Below, one piece after another: positions 32,296 through 45,060 of a DNA stretch of 64,000 nt. Source of the DNA: Closterium sp. Naga37s-1 (taxonomy: Eukaryota; Streptophyta; Zygnematophyceae; Desmidiales; Closteriaceae); NCBI GenBank assembly GCA_947471745.1, contig CANJKZ010000955.1, positions 2,105,501 to 2,169,500 of the forward strand, given 5' to 3'. The position numbers and the translations under genes are program-made. The notes below the pieces were generated by a model, which worked only from the letters and a program-made list of their open reading frames with translations, had not been told where the DNA came from and did no database searches. The first letter of the stretch is position 1. Each line of letters starts with the position of its first letter.

Positions 32296-33310
32296 AGGAG
32301 GTGCGAGGTGAGAGGAACATTGGCAAGAGAAAAGGGAAGGGATGTTTCATTAAGAGAACAAGGTACAAAATATAGGAGCGAGAGCTACCTACAGGAAATA
32401 TAACCATAAGTACAATTATATTTTCTAACAGGCAGTAAAATTAAGTTTCTAACACACTCCCATAACTGCGTGCAGGAGAAACCTGTGCAGAACACCCCTT
32501 GAAGGGGTACACCCAACGCAGAAAAAACAGCAGCAGGAGGCAAGTGCAGTTGTGGCAGATGCGGCTGCGGCAAACCTTAAGCCACGCCAGATGCAGCAGC
32601 GGCGGGTGCAGGCAGCTGCAGGTCGCCTGGGGAGCAGGTGTTGTGGCTGCAACGAGCAGCAGAACAGCATGTCTCAACGGCAGCACCTCCGGGGGGCCAG
32701 CAGCGGGTGCTGCAGGTGCAGGTGGCAGCAGGTAGGGCAGCAGCAGGTGCCACGGTGGCAGCAGGCAACGGCTGCAGTTTCTCACGGCGGCGGCAGAGAG
32801 AGGAGGAGGAGGAGGCTCAGGCAGGGGCAGCTCAGGCAGGGCAGGGGCAGCAGAAGTGAGAGGAGGAGGAAACTGGACAGGAGAGGAGAAAAGGAGGAGG
32901 AGGCGGCTGGCGCTGCAGATGCAACCCCGCCACCCCTTCATCCCCCCCCCCAACGCGGCAGGCATGGAGCTTGTTTGCATGCGGACCACTCTCATTTTGG
33001 AGCCAGGTGGGTGTTTGAACCTCTAATTGGAAGCACCCTTAACCCTAAACCCTCTAGTTTCCAGCTTGGTGTAACCCTTTGACGGAAAGGTCACTTGAAG
33101 AGGGCATGACAGCTTCCCTGCTAGTGGCGGCTGGCAGCATGCCTTCCCTCCCCACCACCCCCTTCTGCACACCCAGTCACCCATGTGACATGTGCCATGT
33201 TCCATGAGCATTGTGCCATGTTCCGTGCGCCATGTTTCATGTGCCATATGCCATGTGCCATCTTCCATGTGCCATTTGCCATGCATTATCCACAATCATC
33301 CTACCCCCTC

Positions 33311-36300
33311 CAGGCGACTACCACCTCAGCTCATACCGCACACTGGTGGGCATCATGGAGCGCCGTATCCCCACAAAACTCCTCCCCTTGCAATCCCTCC
33401 CTCCCCCCCCCCCCCCGCCCCCACCGCATGTGTACACCCCACCCACCAGACAATTACTGCCGTAGCTCCTGCCGCACAGTGCTATACACCATGGAGCGAT
33501 GGGTGCATATCTTCCTTTCCCCCTTGTACCCTTTGTTTACGATCTTCCATGCACTCCACACCACACCACACCCCCCTCCTGGTGACTACCGCCTCAGCTC
33601 GTGCCACACTGGGCATCATGGAGCGATGGGTGCAGGGTGCCTCACAGTGGTAGGGGCATGTGTATCATGTGCCTGCACTCCACATACACCCCACACCTCC
33701 CTCCAGGGGACTACCGCCTCAGTTCGTGCCGCATAGTGCTGGAATGCCGATACCCACAAGGTACCCCCTTTTACAACCCCTCTCCTATTCCCCCCTTCAC
33801 TCACACGTGTACACCCCATGCCAACTGTTAACGGGAATGAAGTGTTGGCCCCGCCCTCGCTTGAGCGATGCCGACGTCCTGGTCGGATATACGAGAGAAG
33901 CAGCTGACCGTACGCAATGAAGGAGCTGTTCGACGGGCTTCGTCGAGCTGCAGGGGATCGCTGCGGTGTTGCCGTCGACTAAGGGAGCTCGACGACCTTC
34001 TTCTAAGGGGCAGGTCGACGACCTGCACAGGACTGTCGTGGGGCTGGAGCCGTCGACCAGGGGAGCTCGACGACTGCAGCCTGGCCGTGCTGGTCGATGA
34101 ACGGGCCGTTGACCAGGAGGAGCAGCTGACAGTGCTGGTTGACGGAGGGGTCTATCGACCAGGGTGTTCCTCGACAGGAGCTGTGATTGATGAGGGGGGC
34201 GTCAACCAGAGCACAGGGTGGTCGACCGGGTCGACCAGGTAACCTTCTCGGCGAGTTTTGCGGAGGCACGCGAACGTCGTTAAGGTCGCGGTGACGAAGG
34301 CGACTTCGGGATGGTATCCCGAAGACGATGTGGCTCGTTAGGCGCAGACCACAGCTGACAGATGCACAACGGTGCAATTCGGGCCAATCGTCTGCGCGCA
34401 CCTGCATACGTGCGCACTGCTGTCTTCTACGGGTGCAACGCTGGACAGCCGCTCTGCTGCAGCGTTGGCACACCGTCGACCTGCTATGTTAACAGGCCAC
34501 GTTTCTACAGTGCTGGCGCGGCTCCTCTATGCAACGCTGGCAGGCGGTCAACCATACAGTGCTGGCGGTCAACCAGGCTAGCTGCAGAGATGCTAGGTGC
34601 CTGATGTAGTCATTGTGGTCATTGTCATTGTCATCATTCTGTAATGCAAACTTTGCTAGTGGAAACTATCACAAAACTCTCCCGTGATTGTGCAAGTGGT
34701 AAGGAACTAAGCAAAGCTACGATCACCCCTAGAGTTCGTGCCAACACCCCGTAGTCTAGCTCACGATTATTGTAGAGTGACTCTCCACATGGTGCGGTGA
34801 GCATGGACGGCCCCGCAGATTACCTTCAGATAGGAGCCGACTTTTGCACCTACTAAGTCGTTCGTAGGCCGGCAGCCACTTTAGTCGCCATGGTCGACCC
34901 CGTAGTAGAAGCGGGCGTAGCGGACACCTTGGAGGCTCGATTGGCTTATGCGAGGAGACGCCACGAGGCTGGTGAGTACATGTTGACCCTCCCTTTGGGG
35001 ATCGTCGAGCTGGGCATCCGTGCGCATTGGGCGACAGAACACCCTTCCCAGCCTGCATCTCCTCGACCGGTGCGAAACGAAGGTGGCGTCCACGAGGAGG
35101 TCGACGGCGGTGCACGAGTCAGCGGCAGCGAAGGCTCGAAGAAGAGAGGGGTGATCAAGGTCGACGGTGACGTTGACAGGAGTCAGGCGTGAGTGCAGCG
35201 GTCGACGGCGGCTGCAAGCACCTCGCGTGCGGACGTCGACGGACGATGTCGCTCTCCTCTACGAAGTGGTGGAGGGCTCTCGGCGACGACGCACGTGATG
35301 GCGGGCGGGATTGCACCGGCGTATGGTCACTTCAAGTCCACGCCGGACAAAATCACCGCCACACCGCTGCAAGGTCAACGGGACCTCATCACCTGGAGGG
35401 AGGCGATGGAACCTCAGTTGAAGGTCGCCGGGCTGAAGGGCTTTGCTGATGGCATCGTGCCAATTCCACCCGAGGACGAGGTCAAGCTGCGCGGGGAGTT
35501 TCGTGCTGCTCACCTTCTCACCTTCATGGTCATCTCGAGGTGCTGCTCGCCGGTGGTGTAGATAGCGCTCAAGTCGTGTCGAGAGCAACTGGATGCCGCA
35601 CAGGGCTGGACATCAGAGGATTGATGTGTGCATGCCTTCCCTCCCCCCAATTTCCCTGTATATCATGGACCATGCACCACACACACACACACTCCCCCCC
35701 ACCAGGTGACTACCGCCTCAGCTCATGCCGTACAGTGCTGGGCATCATGGAGTGGTAACTCCTTGGCACATGTGTATCCGTATTCTGTGTCATGTGCCAT
35801 GCATCACCCACACACACCCCACACCTACCAGGTGACTACCGCCTCAGTTCGTGCCGCACAGCGCTGGGCATCATGAAGCCCCGCATCCCCACAAGTCACC
35901 CCCCCATTCAAACCCTCCGCCGGCCACCCCCACATGTGTACACCACACCCCATCCTCTCCAGGCAACCATCGCCTCAGCTTGTGCCGCACAGTGCTGGGC
36001 AGCATGGAGCACCGCATCCCCACAAGACACCACCCCTTACAACCCTCCCCCCTCCCACCCATCCCCATCTTCCTCCCCCCACATGTGTATACACCATACC
36101 CAACCAGGTGACTACAGCCTCAGCTCATGCCGCACAGTGCTGGAAATCATGGAGCACCGTATCCCCACAAGACACCGCCCTTAAAACCCCTCCTCCCCCC
36201 CCCCCCCCCCTCCCCCTCTTACCCCCCCGCACCCCCACATGTGTACTCCACATCACACCCATCTAGGCGACTATCGCCTCAGCTCATGCCATACAGTGCT

Positions 36301-36356
36301 GGACATAATGGAGTGCCGCATTCCCGTTGTGCCATGTGGCAGCTTCTCATTCGTGG
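33311..36356 (+). pseudogene. Extended-SDR reiterated exon start, copy 2
   Basis: Duplicate of 18011-21065, with the modules in the same order and nearly identical in sequence. The C-rich spacers differ in length by a few bases. It is equally without N-terminus or donors. Confidence 0.6.
35298..35561 (+). pseudogene. Copia gag N-terminal fragment, copy 2
   Basis: Duplicate of the frame at 20000-20263 with a silent change (ACG to ACA) in the ATPLQ stretch. Same truncation. Confidence 0.6.
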
Positions 36357-36560
36357 AGTTGCTCTCATATGCCGCACACTCTTTCCACACTCCTTGATTT
36401 CCAAGGGCCTAAAAAAAACTTCCTGTGTCTCTCAACTTGACTCCTGGAGTCGCTCTGACCACTCATAATCCAAGTTGTTTTTTCTCTCAAGCGATTCTTA
36501 GAAGTGACCACTCATATGCCGCACGCTCTTTCCACACTCCTTCCTTCCACCCTCTCTGTT

Positions 36561-36905
36561 GTCAGAATCCCAACCACTAGACCATTGGGATAAAAGGGCT
36601 TGTTTGTGTAGTGGGTCAGTGCGCCCATAACCCCCCAGGCCAACATGCCTGTAACCCTTCCCTAGGATCAATTGGGGATCACCAGTGGACCTCTGACACC
36701 CCCCCGCACTGGGATGCCCGAAGTGCACACACTGGGATTCGAACCCGAGACCTTCACTCTGATACCATGTCAGAATCCCAACCACTAGACCATTGGGATA
36801 AAAGGGCTTGTTTGTGTAGTGGGTCAGTGCGCCCACAACCCCCCAGGCCAACATGCCTGTAACCCTTCCCTATGATCAATCGGGGATCACCAGTGGACCT
36901 CTGAC
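36561..36905 (-). mobile_element. tRNA-derived SINE, tandem dimer, copy 2
   Basis: Duplicate of 21270-21614, identical as far as read, with both A- and B-box motifs retained. Confidence 0.75.
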
Positions 36906-36921
36906 ATCTGCTTCATTCCAG

Positions 36922-37471
36922 GCCTATGCTTTCATTTCAGCTATGCAATGGGTCCCTCCCAACTTCACGTACCTCTTGGGAGCCATCAACATGATTGTGT
37001 GATTTATAGTGAAACTCATGTGCCGATTGTCTGTTCCTTGTGCGTTTCATTCCAAGCCTCTGCTTTCATAACTGCTATGCAATCCGCCCCTACCAACGCC
37101 ACACACCTCCTAGGAGCCGTCAACATGATTGTGGGGTGGATTTGCTGTAATCCCTTCTTGCCTGGGTCCAACCAAACCACTTGCATACTCCGTCCATCCA
37201 CCCTGTCCCTTTCATCCCAGGCCTCTGCATTCATTTTTGCCATGCATTCCGCTCCTCCCAACGCCACATACCTCCTAGGAGCCGTCAACATGACCTTATC
37301 CGTTTTCTTCCACCTCATCGCATGGTGCGCTGATGTTGCGCCGCCATGGCTTTCCGTGCCGCCACGTGTCGCATGGCTTTTGGCTGCCACCGCATCAAAA
37401 CTCCTGCCTCTGATTGGCCGGAAGGACCCGTCGCTTGACCATGTTGTTGTTGAGATGGCAGAGGTTTTCTG
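36922..37471 (+). pseudogene. Extended-SDR gene fragment: next exon, copy 2
   Basis: Duplicate of 21631-22180, with the same three modules, the same open third module and the same GTGAGT donor at its end. Confidence 0.6.
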
Positions 37472-37497
37472 GTGAGTGAGAGAGTGAGTGTTCTCAC

Positions 37498-39242
37498 CTG
37501 CACCGGGTGCGTCGACCATCGCTTTTTGATTTTCTCGGCCGCCTTAGAGTCCGGGGCCGAGTGGATTGCGGCCACTACTCGTCTATGGAGCTCTACAGTC
37601 CGCACCACTGACTCTTGCGTAATGTCGGACAGATGTATTTCCTTGGTGTAGCACGACGAACACGGCCGGTGCGATCCTTGCTGCATCGTTGCTGTGGATC
37701 TTGACGACTCTGGGTAGTCACCAAGCTGTCCGAAAAGACATGGAAACGCCTTGACCACCTTTCCCGTAGCATCGGTGACATAGAACCATCGAAGCTCTGC
37801 ACTGCACGTGTCGCCACACCGAATGTCATTTACGTGTCTCATCCATCATACTATGCTTGTAACATACACCGCTCCCCTTGCCCTCGGTGTGCCCTGAGTA
37901 ATGGCTCAAAAATCACTTCCATGCACGCCTGGAATACTCGTGTCTTCTCTGTTGACGACGCCCGCTCTGGCGGGAATGGCAGCACTCCCGCCATGAGGTG
38001 TCCCGGCTCCTGCCAGCGTAGCGCTTCCGGGATGTTGTATAGACTGATGAGTACCGGCCACGCAGCAAGCCTGTCGTTCCTAGATGCGTGCGTGCTGGCG
38101 CTGTACACGATCACCCCCAGCACAATGCAGTCTTCGTCTGGCATGCTGGCGTGTGCACGTTGAGAGACCGGTATTAGGACTAGCATAAATTGATCCGGGC
38201 GTTATCTTCTACAATGGCCATACACCTCACCTGCGCTTCGTGGCACCACTTCCCAGTGTCCGGCGTGTTGTAATGACGTACGTCCTTGGTGTCCTCCTCG
38301 TCCGCGCGCGGTTTGGTGACAAACCCCGCGATGTGATGAAATGCCCATAACAACTTCTTCACCAGCTGCCAAACACACTCCCGCTAAGTGTTAAGGGATG
38401 AGTATAACAAGCAGTTAGTCTATACATCCTCATTCCATGTATGCGGAGTGACTCTGGTTTTTTCTCACCAGCTCCGTGTCCCGGTAGTGCAACAGCAGCG
38501 TGCACATCCTCCCTCTTGGTCCGTAGCACTTGACGCCCTTCGTCTTCCATGGGACCTGGTCAACTGGTGCCCTTTCGCGCCCAAACCGTCTAACATCCAC
38601 GAAATTGAGCCACCTCCGCACGTCCCTCAAAGAGAACTTCGGGTTCTGGAAAATGCTGAGCAGTCTATTCACCTCTCGTCGCGACAGATCGGCTTCGCGG
38701 AAGAAGATGTACAGCTCTATGAGAGTATTGAAGCCGTCGTCTATATGTGATATAACACTCTCCCCCCCATCGCTCTCCTCAGCGGGAACTATGGGATCGT
38801 CCTGTTCATCGACAACTGCAGCAGGGTCCACTTCTCCGCCCAACGCCGAAGTGCCTCCATTGTTGTTCGTATAACGCACGGGTGTTTGGGGCCTGGCTCC
38901 GCGCCTGGCGCGGAGCGCGTCCCGATACGCCTCCACCAGCCGCTGGGCACGGGAGTGTTGAATCTTGCGCCTGCATTTAATATTGTTCGACACATGCGAC
39001 TGGAGTGTGTTGTCGTCAACATGCTCCAGTCCACACGCCTCGCAGACATTGCCCAGCATTGCTAGAGCTTGTGCTAACCCTGACTTATGCCTACCGATAA
39101 GGCTGTTCGTCCATCCGAAGGCACAATATGTGCCTGAATGTTTGCAACTATTGCAGGTCTCTCCCAGCTCGGTTCCAGCGTATTCATCGCCGGTAGAAAC
39201 CAGGTTTGTCCATATGACATTTGGCACATCAGTTGACCTCAT
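37498..39242 (-). pseudogene. Plavaka/CACTA-like transposase, 3'-truncated, copy 2
   Basis: Duplicate of 22207-23951 with the same truncation. One amino-acid change was seen near the N-terminus (TKLGET in copy 1, TELGET here). Confidence 0.6.
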
Positions 39243-39767
39243 TGATTGAAACTAAAGCACGGTGTATAGCAGTCAATTTAACGTCGGGCCCGGTATCAGT
39301 CTGCCAGATGGGCTGTACATGTACTGTACTTCCCACTCAGTTGCTAAGTTCTACTTATGATCTTGTGTTTAGCCCACCATTCGTTCTGTCCTACTGTGGC
39401 CTTCTATGTTCGCTATGGAACAAACCCGCTAAAAGTATCACTCACTCCTTCATTCCGGTTACAGTACTATCCGCGGAATGTAAGTCCCTAGTCGGGGGGG
39501 TCAATGTACACTGGTCTCATCCGGGCCACTCATCCCAGCTGTTCCCCCTCCATGCGGTCGATAGTGGCGCCTTCTGTCCGAATGACAATACTCCATGTGT
39601 CCATGTCACGTACGCAAGTTCACAACGTTGGTTGGGATATTGATTACGTGGCGGATAACGTCCGCGTGGGTAATGGCACTATCCGTCATTAGAGCCCGTT
39701 AATCCGTCTCGCTTCCTTCTGTTATAACACGCGCACCACATTTGCAAAGCGCTGAATTCCCGCAACC

Positions 39768-41031
39768 ATGGCTGAAATGGCCCTTTTTCTCGAGGAGATA
39801 CAGGCTCACCCTCAGGACGTGTTCTGCTTTGTGGAAGAAGCCATCCTGCCCACCAAGCTGCCCTTCCGTGATTCTGGTGATGGCCGAGTCGACCCGCGTC
39901 CCGACTGGCACCTCAACATTGGCTTTCTTTTCAATGCAGCCGGCACCGTCATGTGTCCGCCGCTGGTAATGTTTCACCTTGAAGACGAGCTTGCGCAGGG
40001 CATAGAAAACCCGGCCGGTCATCCCGTCTTCGTCCACCACACCATGGACGGAACAGTCACCCCCGATGTGCGTACTGTCATGCATTATCTCGAGAACCAA
40101 TGGCTACACCTTTTTACGACCGCTGTGACACCCCTACTGACTATACTTCGCACTCGTTGTCTTGCTCCTCACGCAGATATTCAGCGAGTATCTGGAAGCG
40201 TTGAACGGCGTCTCGTACTCCACGGACGACCATGTCATTGTCCTTGTAACGAAGGACTCCCACGCTACGACAGACATTTCCGCGATGGAAACGACGGAAC
40301 ATGGTTTCCGCGTGCAAAACTTGAGCAACCTCCGTATCGTTCACATGCACGGCGCTGCGCCACGGTGCATCCATCCCGGCCTGTGTGGGATCGTGGAGTT
40401 GTGGAGGACGCTTTATCGTGGATGTTACCTGAGACATTTGATGCGGACTCCCGAGTGGCGCGACGGCTCTGAGTTCCGGCTCCCGCCCGTGTTACACATG
40501 ATTCGGTGGATGGGGGCCTCGTGGTCAGAAGCCATGCCTGCGTCGGTCCATCTTAGCTGGTGGCGCGCTGGATGTGTGCCAGCATCATGGCGACTCGCCA
40601 TCCGTGCATACAAGAACCCAGTACTTAGCGTCCTGTCAGAACCACTGGTGTTGGAGCTGGGTCAGCTGCAGTGGCTAATAGACGAGTTCAGGCCTTGGGG
40701 CGAAGGCCTCATGCATGCTACTGATTTTTCCCATTGCGAGCAGCTCCTTATACCCCCACGCGTTGAGCGTGTCGGTAACGAGACGCCCGCCTCTGTGGAA
40801 GACCCCGTCATAACACTGAACACTCATCCTGGCCCGCTATTCAGTGACACTCGTTGTCGCAGGCGCGTAGCACGCGTGGTCTCCGAACTACTTGTTCATC
40901 AAGCCATCTCTCTCGGCATACAAGTGCGAGACGCGCCTGAATGGTTTGGTGCGTCGAACGCCGAAGTGGTTAGTCGTCTTCGCCGTACTCCTATTAAGCG
41001 TCCCCGAAAGTCAGCTGTGACGGTCATCTAA
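39768..41031 (+). CDS. Pogo/Tigger-like DDE_1 protein, copy 2
   Basis: Exons 39768-40124 and 40177-41031, duplicate of 24477-25740. The only protein difference I saw is Arg to Trp in the EFRPRGEG stretch of copy 1 (EFRPWGEG here). The same catalytic substitutions are present. Confidence 0.6.
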
Positions 41032-41754
41032 GAACGTCGATGTCGCTGGGGGCTTAACATGATGCGGTTAATGTCGCTACGATAGCTAGTTAATGTGCTA
41101 TCACTAGTGTGCCATGAATCATGTAATAGAGCGTGTTTGACACGTTTTCAGCATGCGGTAGTACGATTGTGAAGGACCTCTCCAGAAGATTATTCGGAAA
41201 CATCTCGTTCTGCTCCGCTATGTCTCATATTTAAACATTATACCGGGACTGTGTAAGACGTAAATTCGTGGATAGGGTTTGGTGGCCACACAGGCACCCG
41301 GAACCATTCTTCCGCTTTCAAACACAAGATCTTCATATGATGGCATGCAGCCGCAGGTTTGCCAACACACTATATTTCGTGTTTATCATCTGGCGTGCAG
41401 TACCACGTACGTCACATCACATGCTAATGAACAAATGACGAGTGCAGTTTTAGCATGACACGTGTGACGCCCAGACGGAGCTGCTTTTCCGCGCCAAAAC
41501 GTCGAATCTGCATTTGGCGCGCAGTGTGACACACTGGTTGCCATGTACATCTTTTGAGTTCCTCTCAACACACAGACGCAACCGTCTGCGCGCACTCCTG
41601 TGTCTAGTATATTCTTCCGTTTGTCCGTGCGGAGCTCATTTGAGGTTTGAAAATGCGGAGCTATCCGCCTCTTAGCGTCATGAGTCCTGTTAGCATGCAC
41701 GGTTTCTCCTTCTCCAAGCAGCTTAGTTAGTGTCATAGCCTGCAAGGGCACACG

Positions 41755-42315
41755 ATGAATATACAGCATATGCTCGTGCAGAGAGGCAACTCTTCCGGTG
41801 CCGCAAGTACACTGACAACTGTGAAGACGTCTGGAGTGCGCCGTCAGCGCAAAGTGAAGAACGAGCCCCGTGCTGAGCGAAGGGTACAAGCGGCGGCCAG
41901 CGGCGTAACTGTTTCTGGATCAGCAACACCACCGCCACCGGATGACGTTGTTTCTCACCTGAGGAACCCCACCTATCAGCGCGATTTTCAGACGTTGGCG
42001 CTGTACGGTCCCCATGGAGTGGGATGTCAGCTGACTGCCCAAGACGCTCTAACCCTCGCGGACGGCGAGTGTCTGGCGGACACCGTTGTAGACTTCCACA
42101 ACATGTGAGTGTTCCAAGAACTGCACGACTGCATGGTTACTAACTGGATTTTGCCGTCACTGATTACGCGACTCACATGGGTGTTTTTTATTTCAGCCTT
42201 CTTAACATTCGTCATCCGACGCTCGAGGGTGGAAAGACATGGTTCGCTCTTGATATGAAGGCCTTCGTTTACGCGACATCACTGAACAAGGCGTGGCCTC
42301 TTGGGCATGCACCAT
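41755..42315 (+). pseudogene. Ulp1-like cysteine protease N-terminal part, copy 2
   Basis: Duplicate of 26464-27024, interrupted by the same LTR at 42316. The intron differs by one base. Confidence 0.55.
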
Positions 42316-43241
42316 TGTTAGAATACTGACCGAATGAATGACTAAACTAGCAAGAAGGTGGGTACAAGTAGGAAACTTAAAAGTGTTGTACCCTATATGA
42401 ACTACCCCACTACAGCCTAGATAGACTATAGCATATAAGTTTGACACACCCGCATAGGCAAAGTGGGGGAGAACAAGAGGTCACAAGACCAGTCAAGAAC
42501 GGCAAAGCAAGCTCAGGGTGGATCACAAGGTCACCACGCAGTCTGAGCACAAGCAAATGGCCACAAGGCCAGTTCACATGCAGATTTATATAAAGGAGAA
42601 CAAACAATACAGTGAACACAACCTAGCAAGTGTAAGCATGCAGGTATATGTATATACAGTACAGTACAAGCAGAGTCAAGAAGTAAGCAAGTGAGGCACA
42701 GTAGGTACAAGGCCTAGAACAGTACAGAAACGCTGATGATCACAAGGCTGAAGTGCCTTGGTGAAAACATCAGCAGTGTTGGCCTATGAGGCCACGTAAG
42801 CAAGAAGAAGCTGACCACGCTGCTGCAACTCTCGAGCAAGGAAGTAGTGCAGAGCAATGTGCTTCGTTCTGTGCTCCAGTCTGTGCTCCTGACACAAGGC
42901 AAGCATGGCCTTGTTGTCGACGTACAGAACTGGAGGAGAACAAGGCGCCTCTCCCAAGTCGGTCAGCAGGTAGGTGAGCCAGCGTAACTCCTGTGCAGCC
43001 ATGGCCCCAGCGTAGATCTCAGCCTCACAACTGGAGCTGAGAACAGAAGACGAGCGGGTAGACCGCCAAGAGACAGAACCGGAGCCAAGACTGAAGGTGT
43101 AACCCTGTGACGACCGCTGCGTAGCCAAGTCGTCAACCCAGGAAGCGTCTGCGTGACCAGTGAGGACAACTCGAGCCCGTCCTCCAAGCACGAGCCCCAT
43201 GCCCGACGTACTGCACAGGTAGCGCAACACCCTCTTCGCAC
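42316..43241 (-). mobile_element. Copia fragment: 3' LTR and RNase H end, copy 2
   Basis: Duplicate of 27025-27950 with several base changes, for example ALRYF to ALHYF. It has the same truncation and nonsense codon. Confidence 0.8.
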
Positions 43242-43424
43242 GAGCCCCATGCCCGCGCGCGGCCCCATGCCCGCGCGCGCCCCCCCCCCCCCCCCCCCCG
43301 CTCGCCACGCAAGGCGACGGGAGGGGCGACCTAGGGGGCGCGCGTCGCCCCTTCTTCCGCCTGCTCTGGCGCCCTGGGAGGCCGCGCATCGGCTCCCCCC
43401 CAGAGCCCTTTTCCCAGAGCCCTT

Positions 43425-44579
43425 TTGTCCGGCTTCACTATCATCAAGCGGTGGATGACGTTCTACGGAAAGAAGTCGCATACCTACAGGCGACAGTTAC
43501 GGGAGGAAGTGTCGCTGCACTCCACGGGTGACCTTGTGGTCAGGCTTTTTGGGGAGGGCGTAGAGGTTCCTTTGCAGCCACTTCCCCAGTTGGGTGAGTT
43601 TGGGGCCCTAGTGTTTCCCAAGGAAGACGAAGTGCGTACCGACCTGGCAAGGCAGTTCGGCATGGTAACCCGGATGGAGCTTGGGGGTTACGTGGTATGC
43701 GCGGCGGTAACAAGCCTGGCACGCGCGTGTGGGATATCGGAGGAGCAGCTGCTAAGCGGTGCAGCCCACGAGCTCCAGACCTACGGGACTCCTCTACTGT
43801 CGTTGTCAACGTCACATAACCAGGTGGATCACGCGGCATCGATGAAGACGCTCCCCAGCTCCATCCATGCTACACCATGCCCGCTGCCGGTGCCATCGTC
43901 ATTTCGGCCTAAAGTGGATGTTGCCTCTCCTGGTCAAAGGTCCGAGTCACCACCTCAAGCCGTGCCCACGAAGGAGGAATCCGAGAATCCTACGACTCCA
44001 GTAACACCGGAAGCACCAGGCAGGCCTTGTCGGACTCGAAGGGCTAGCAGTCGTCTGGGAGGAATGGAGGAATCATGCACAGTGCGTAATATCAGTATGC
44101 AATCCGCGTACGGCAATCGTCCTACTTCAAGCCGGTGGACTGGGGTGAGCTGGTGTCCCCGTTGCCGTAAGTGGGGGGTGAAGATGGTGTGCGGACCCGG
44201 TACGGGACAACAGATCAGACTTGGTGCGTACAACGTGGAGGACGATGCAGCATATGCCTATGCCGCGGCTGCGTACGTGATCCGGCGCAAGGATCACATC
44301 CCGCACATGAAGGTGCTGACCGATACAGAGATGGCAGCGCTGGATGGGTGTGTCAGATCGGACGTGAGGCACCTTGTGAAGGCTCGTCTGTGGTGGAGGT
44401 GGCGTCACTGGAGGACAGCAATGGCAGAATTGGGCATTGCACCCGGGACTCCATTCCCTCTCGAAAATGGAGGTTCCCGCTCGCCTCCTATCAGCATTGG
44501 TGATGACGAAGGGGAGTACCCGCTGACACTGAAGGATGATGCCGCTGACGAGGAGATGCAGGAGCCAGAGCTGGGGTAG
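43425..44579 (+). CDS. AP2-like domain protein of the transposon cluster, copy 2
   Basis: Duplicate of 28134-29288. The only amino-acid change noted is Val to Leu in TAMAEVG (copy 1) / TAMAELG (here), outside the AP2-like segment. Confidence 0.5.
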   Translation: MSGFTIIKRWMTFYGKKSHTYRRQLREEVSLHSTGDLVVRLFGEGVEVPLQPLPQLGEFGALVFPKEDEVRTDLARQFGMVTRMELGGYVVCAAVTSLARACGISEEQLLSGAAHELQTYGTPLLSLSTSHNQVDHAASMKTLPSSIHATPCPLPVPSSFRPKVDVASPGQRSESPPQAVPTKEESENPTTPVTPEAPGRPCRTRRASSRLGGMEESCTVRNISMQSAYGNRPTSSRWTGVSWCPRCRKWGVKMVCGPGTGQQIRLGAYNVEDDAAYAYAAAAYVIRRKDHIPHMKVLTDTEMAALDGCVRSDVRHLVKARLWWRWRHWRTAMAELGIAPGTPFPLENGGSRSPPISIGDDEGEYPLTLKDDAADEEMQEPELG

Positions 44580-45060
44580 GAGCGTCACTTATTCCACTCG
44601 CTCTGTGCTGGGATAGGATCCTTGGCGTCTAGCTTGTTTGTTGTGAGTGAAAAACGTTTGAGCAATGCTAGTGGTTGTATTAGCAGGACGTGAAAGGAAA
44701 TGGCAAGGATTGTATAAATGTTTACATAAGAGCATTACATTTATTGCTTTGTACGTGTTTACCTCTAGTTATCCCACAACTGACGTCGCATGTCTTTTGC
44801 AATATGTTTGCTGATAAGTGTACTGATGTTGGCATATTAGAGAGGCACGGACGCGACGCCGTATCGAGGGCTATGGATAATGTTGGGTACATCGAGTGCC
44901 AAGTGTGCAAATCCGGCGAATGACGAAACTAGTCTGGCAGCCAAGGGCGAGCCACGTGGAAGGAGACACGGCATAGCAGAGGTCATGATGGGTCACTCAC
45001 TGCGTAAGTATAGACAGTCTGTGCCAAATGGACTAATTCCTGCCCACACAACTAGCGTCA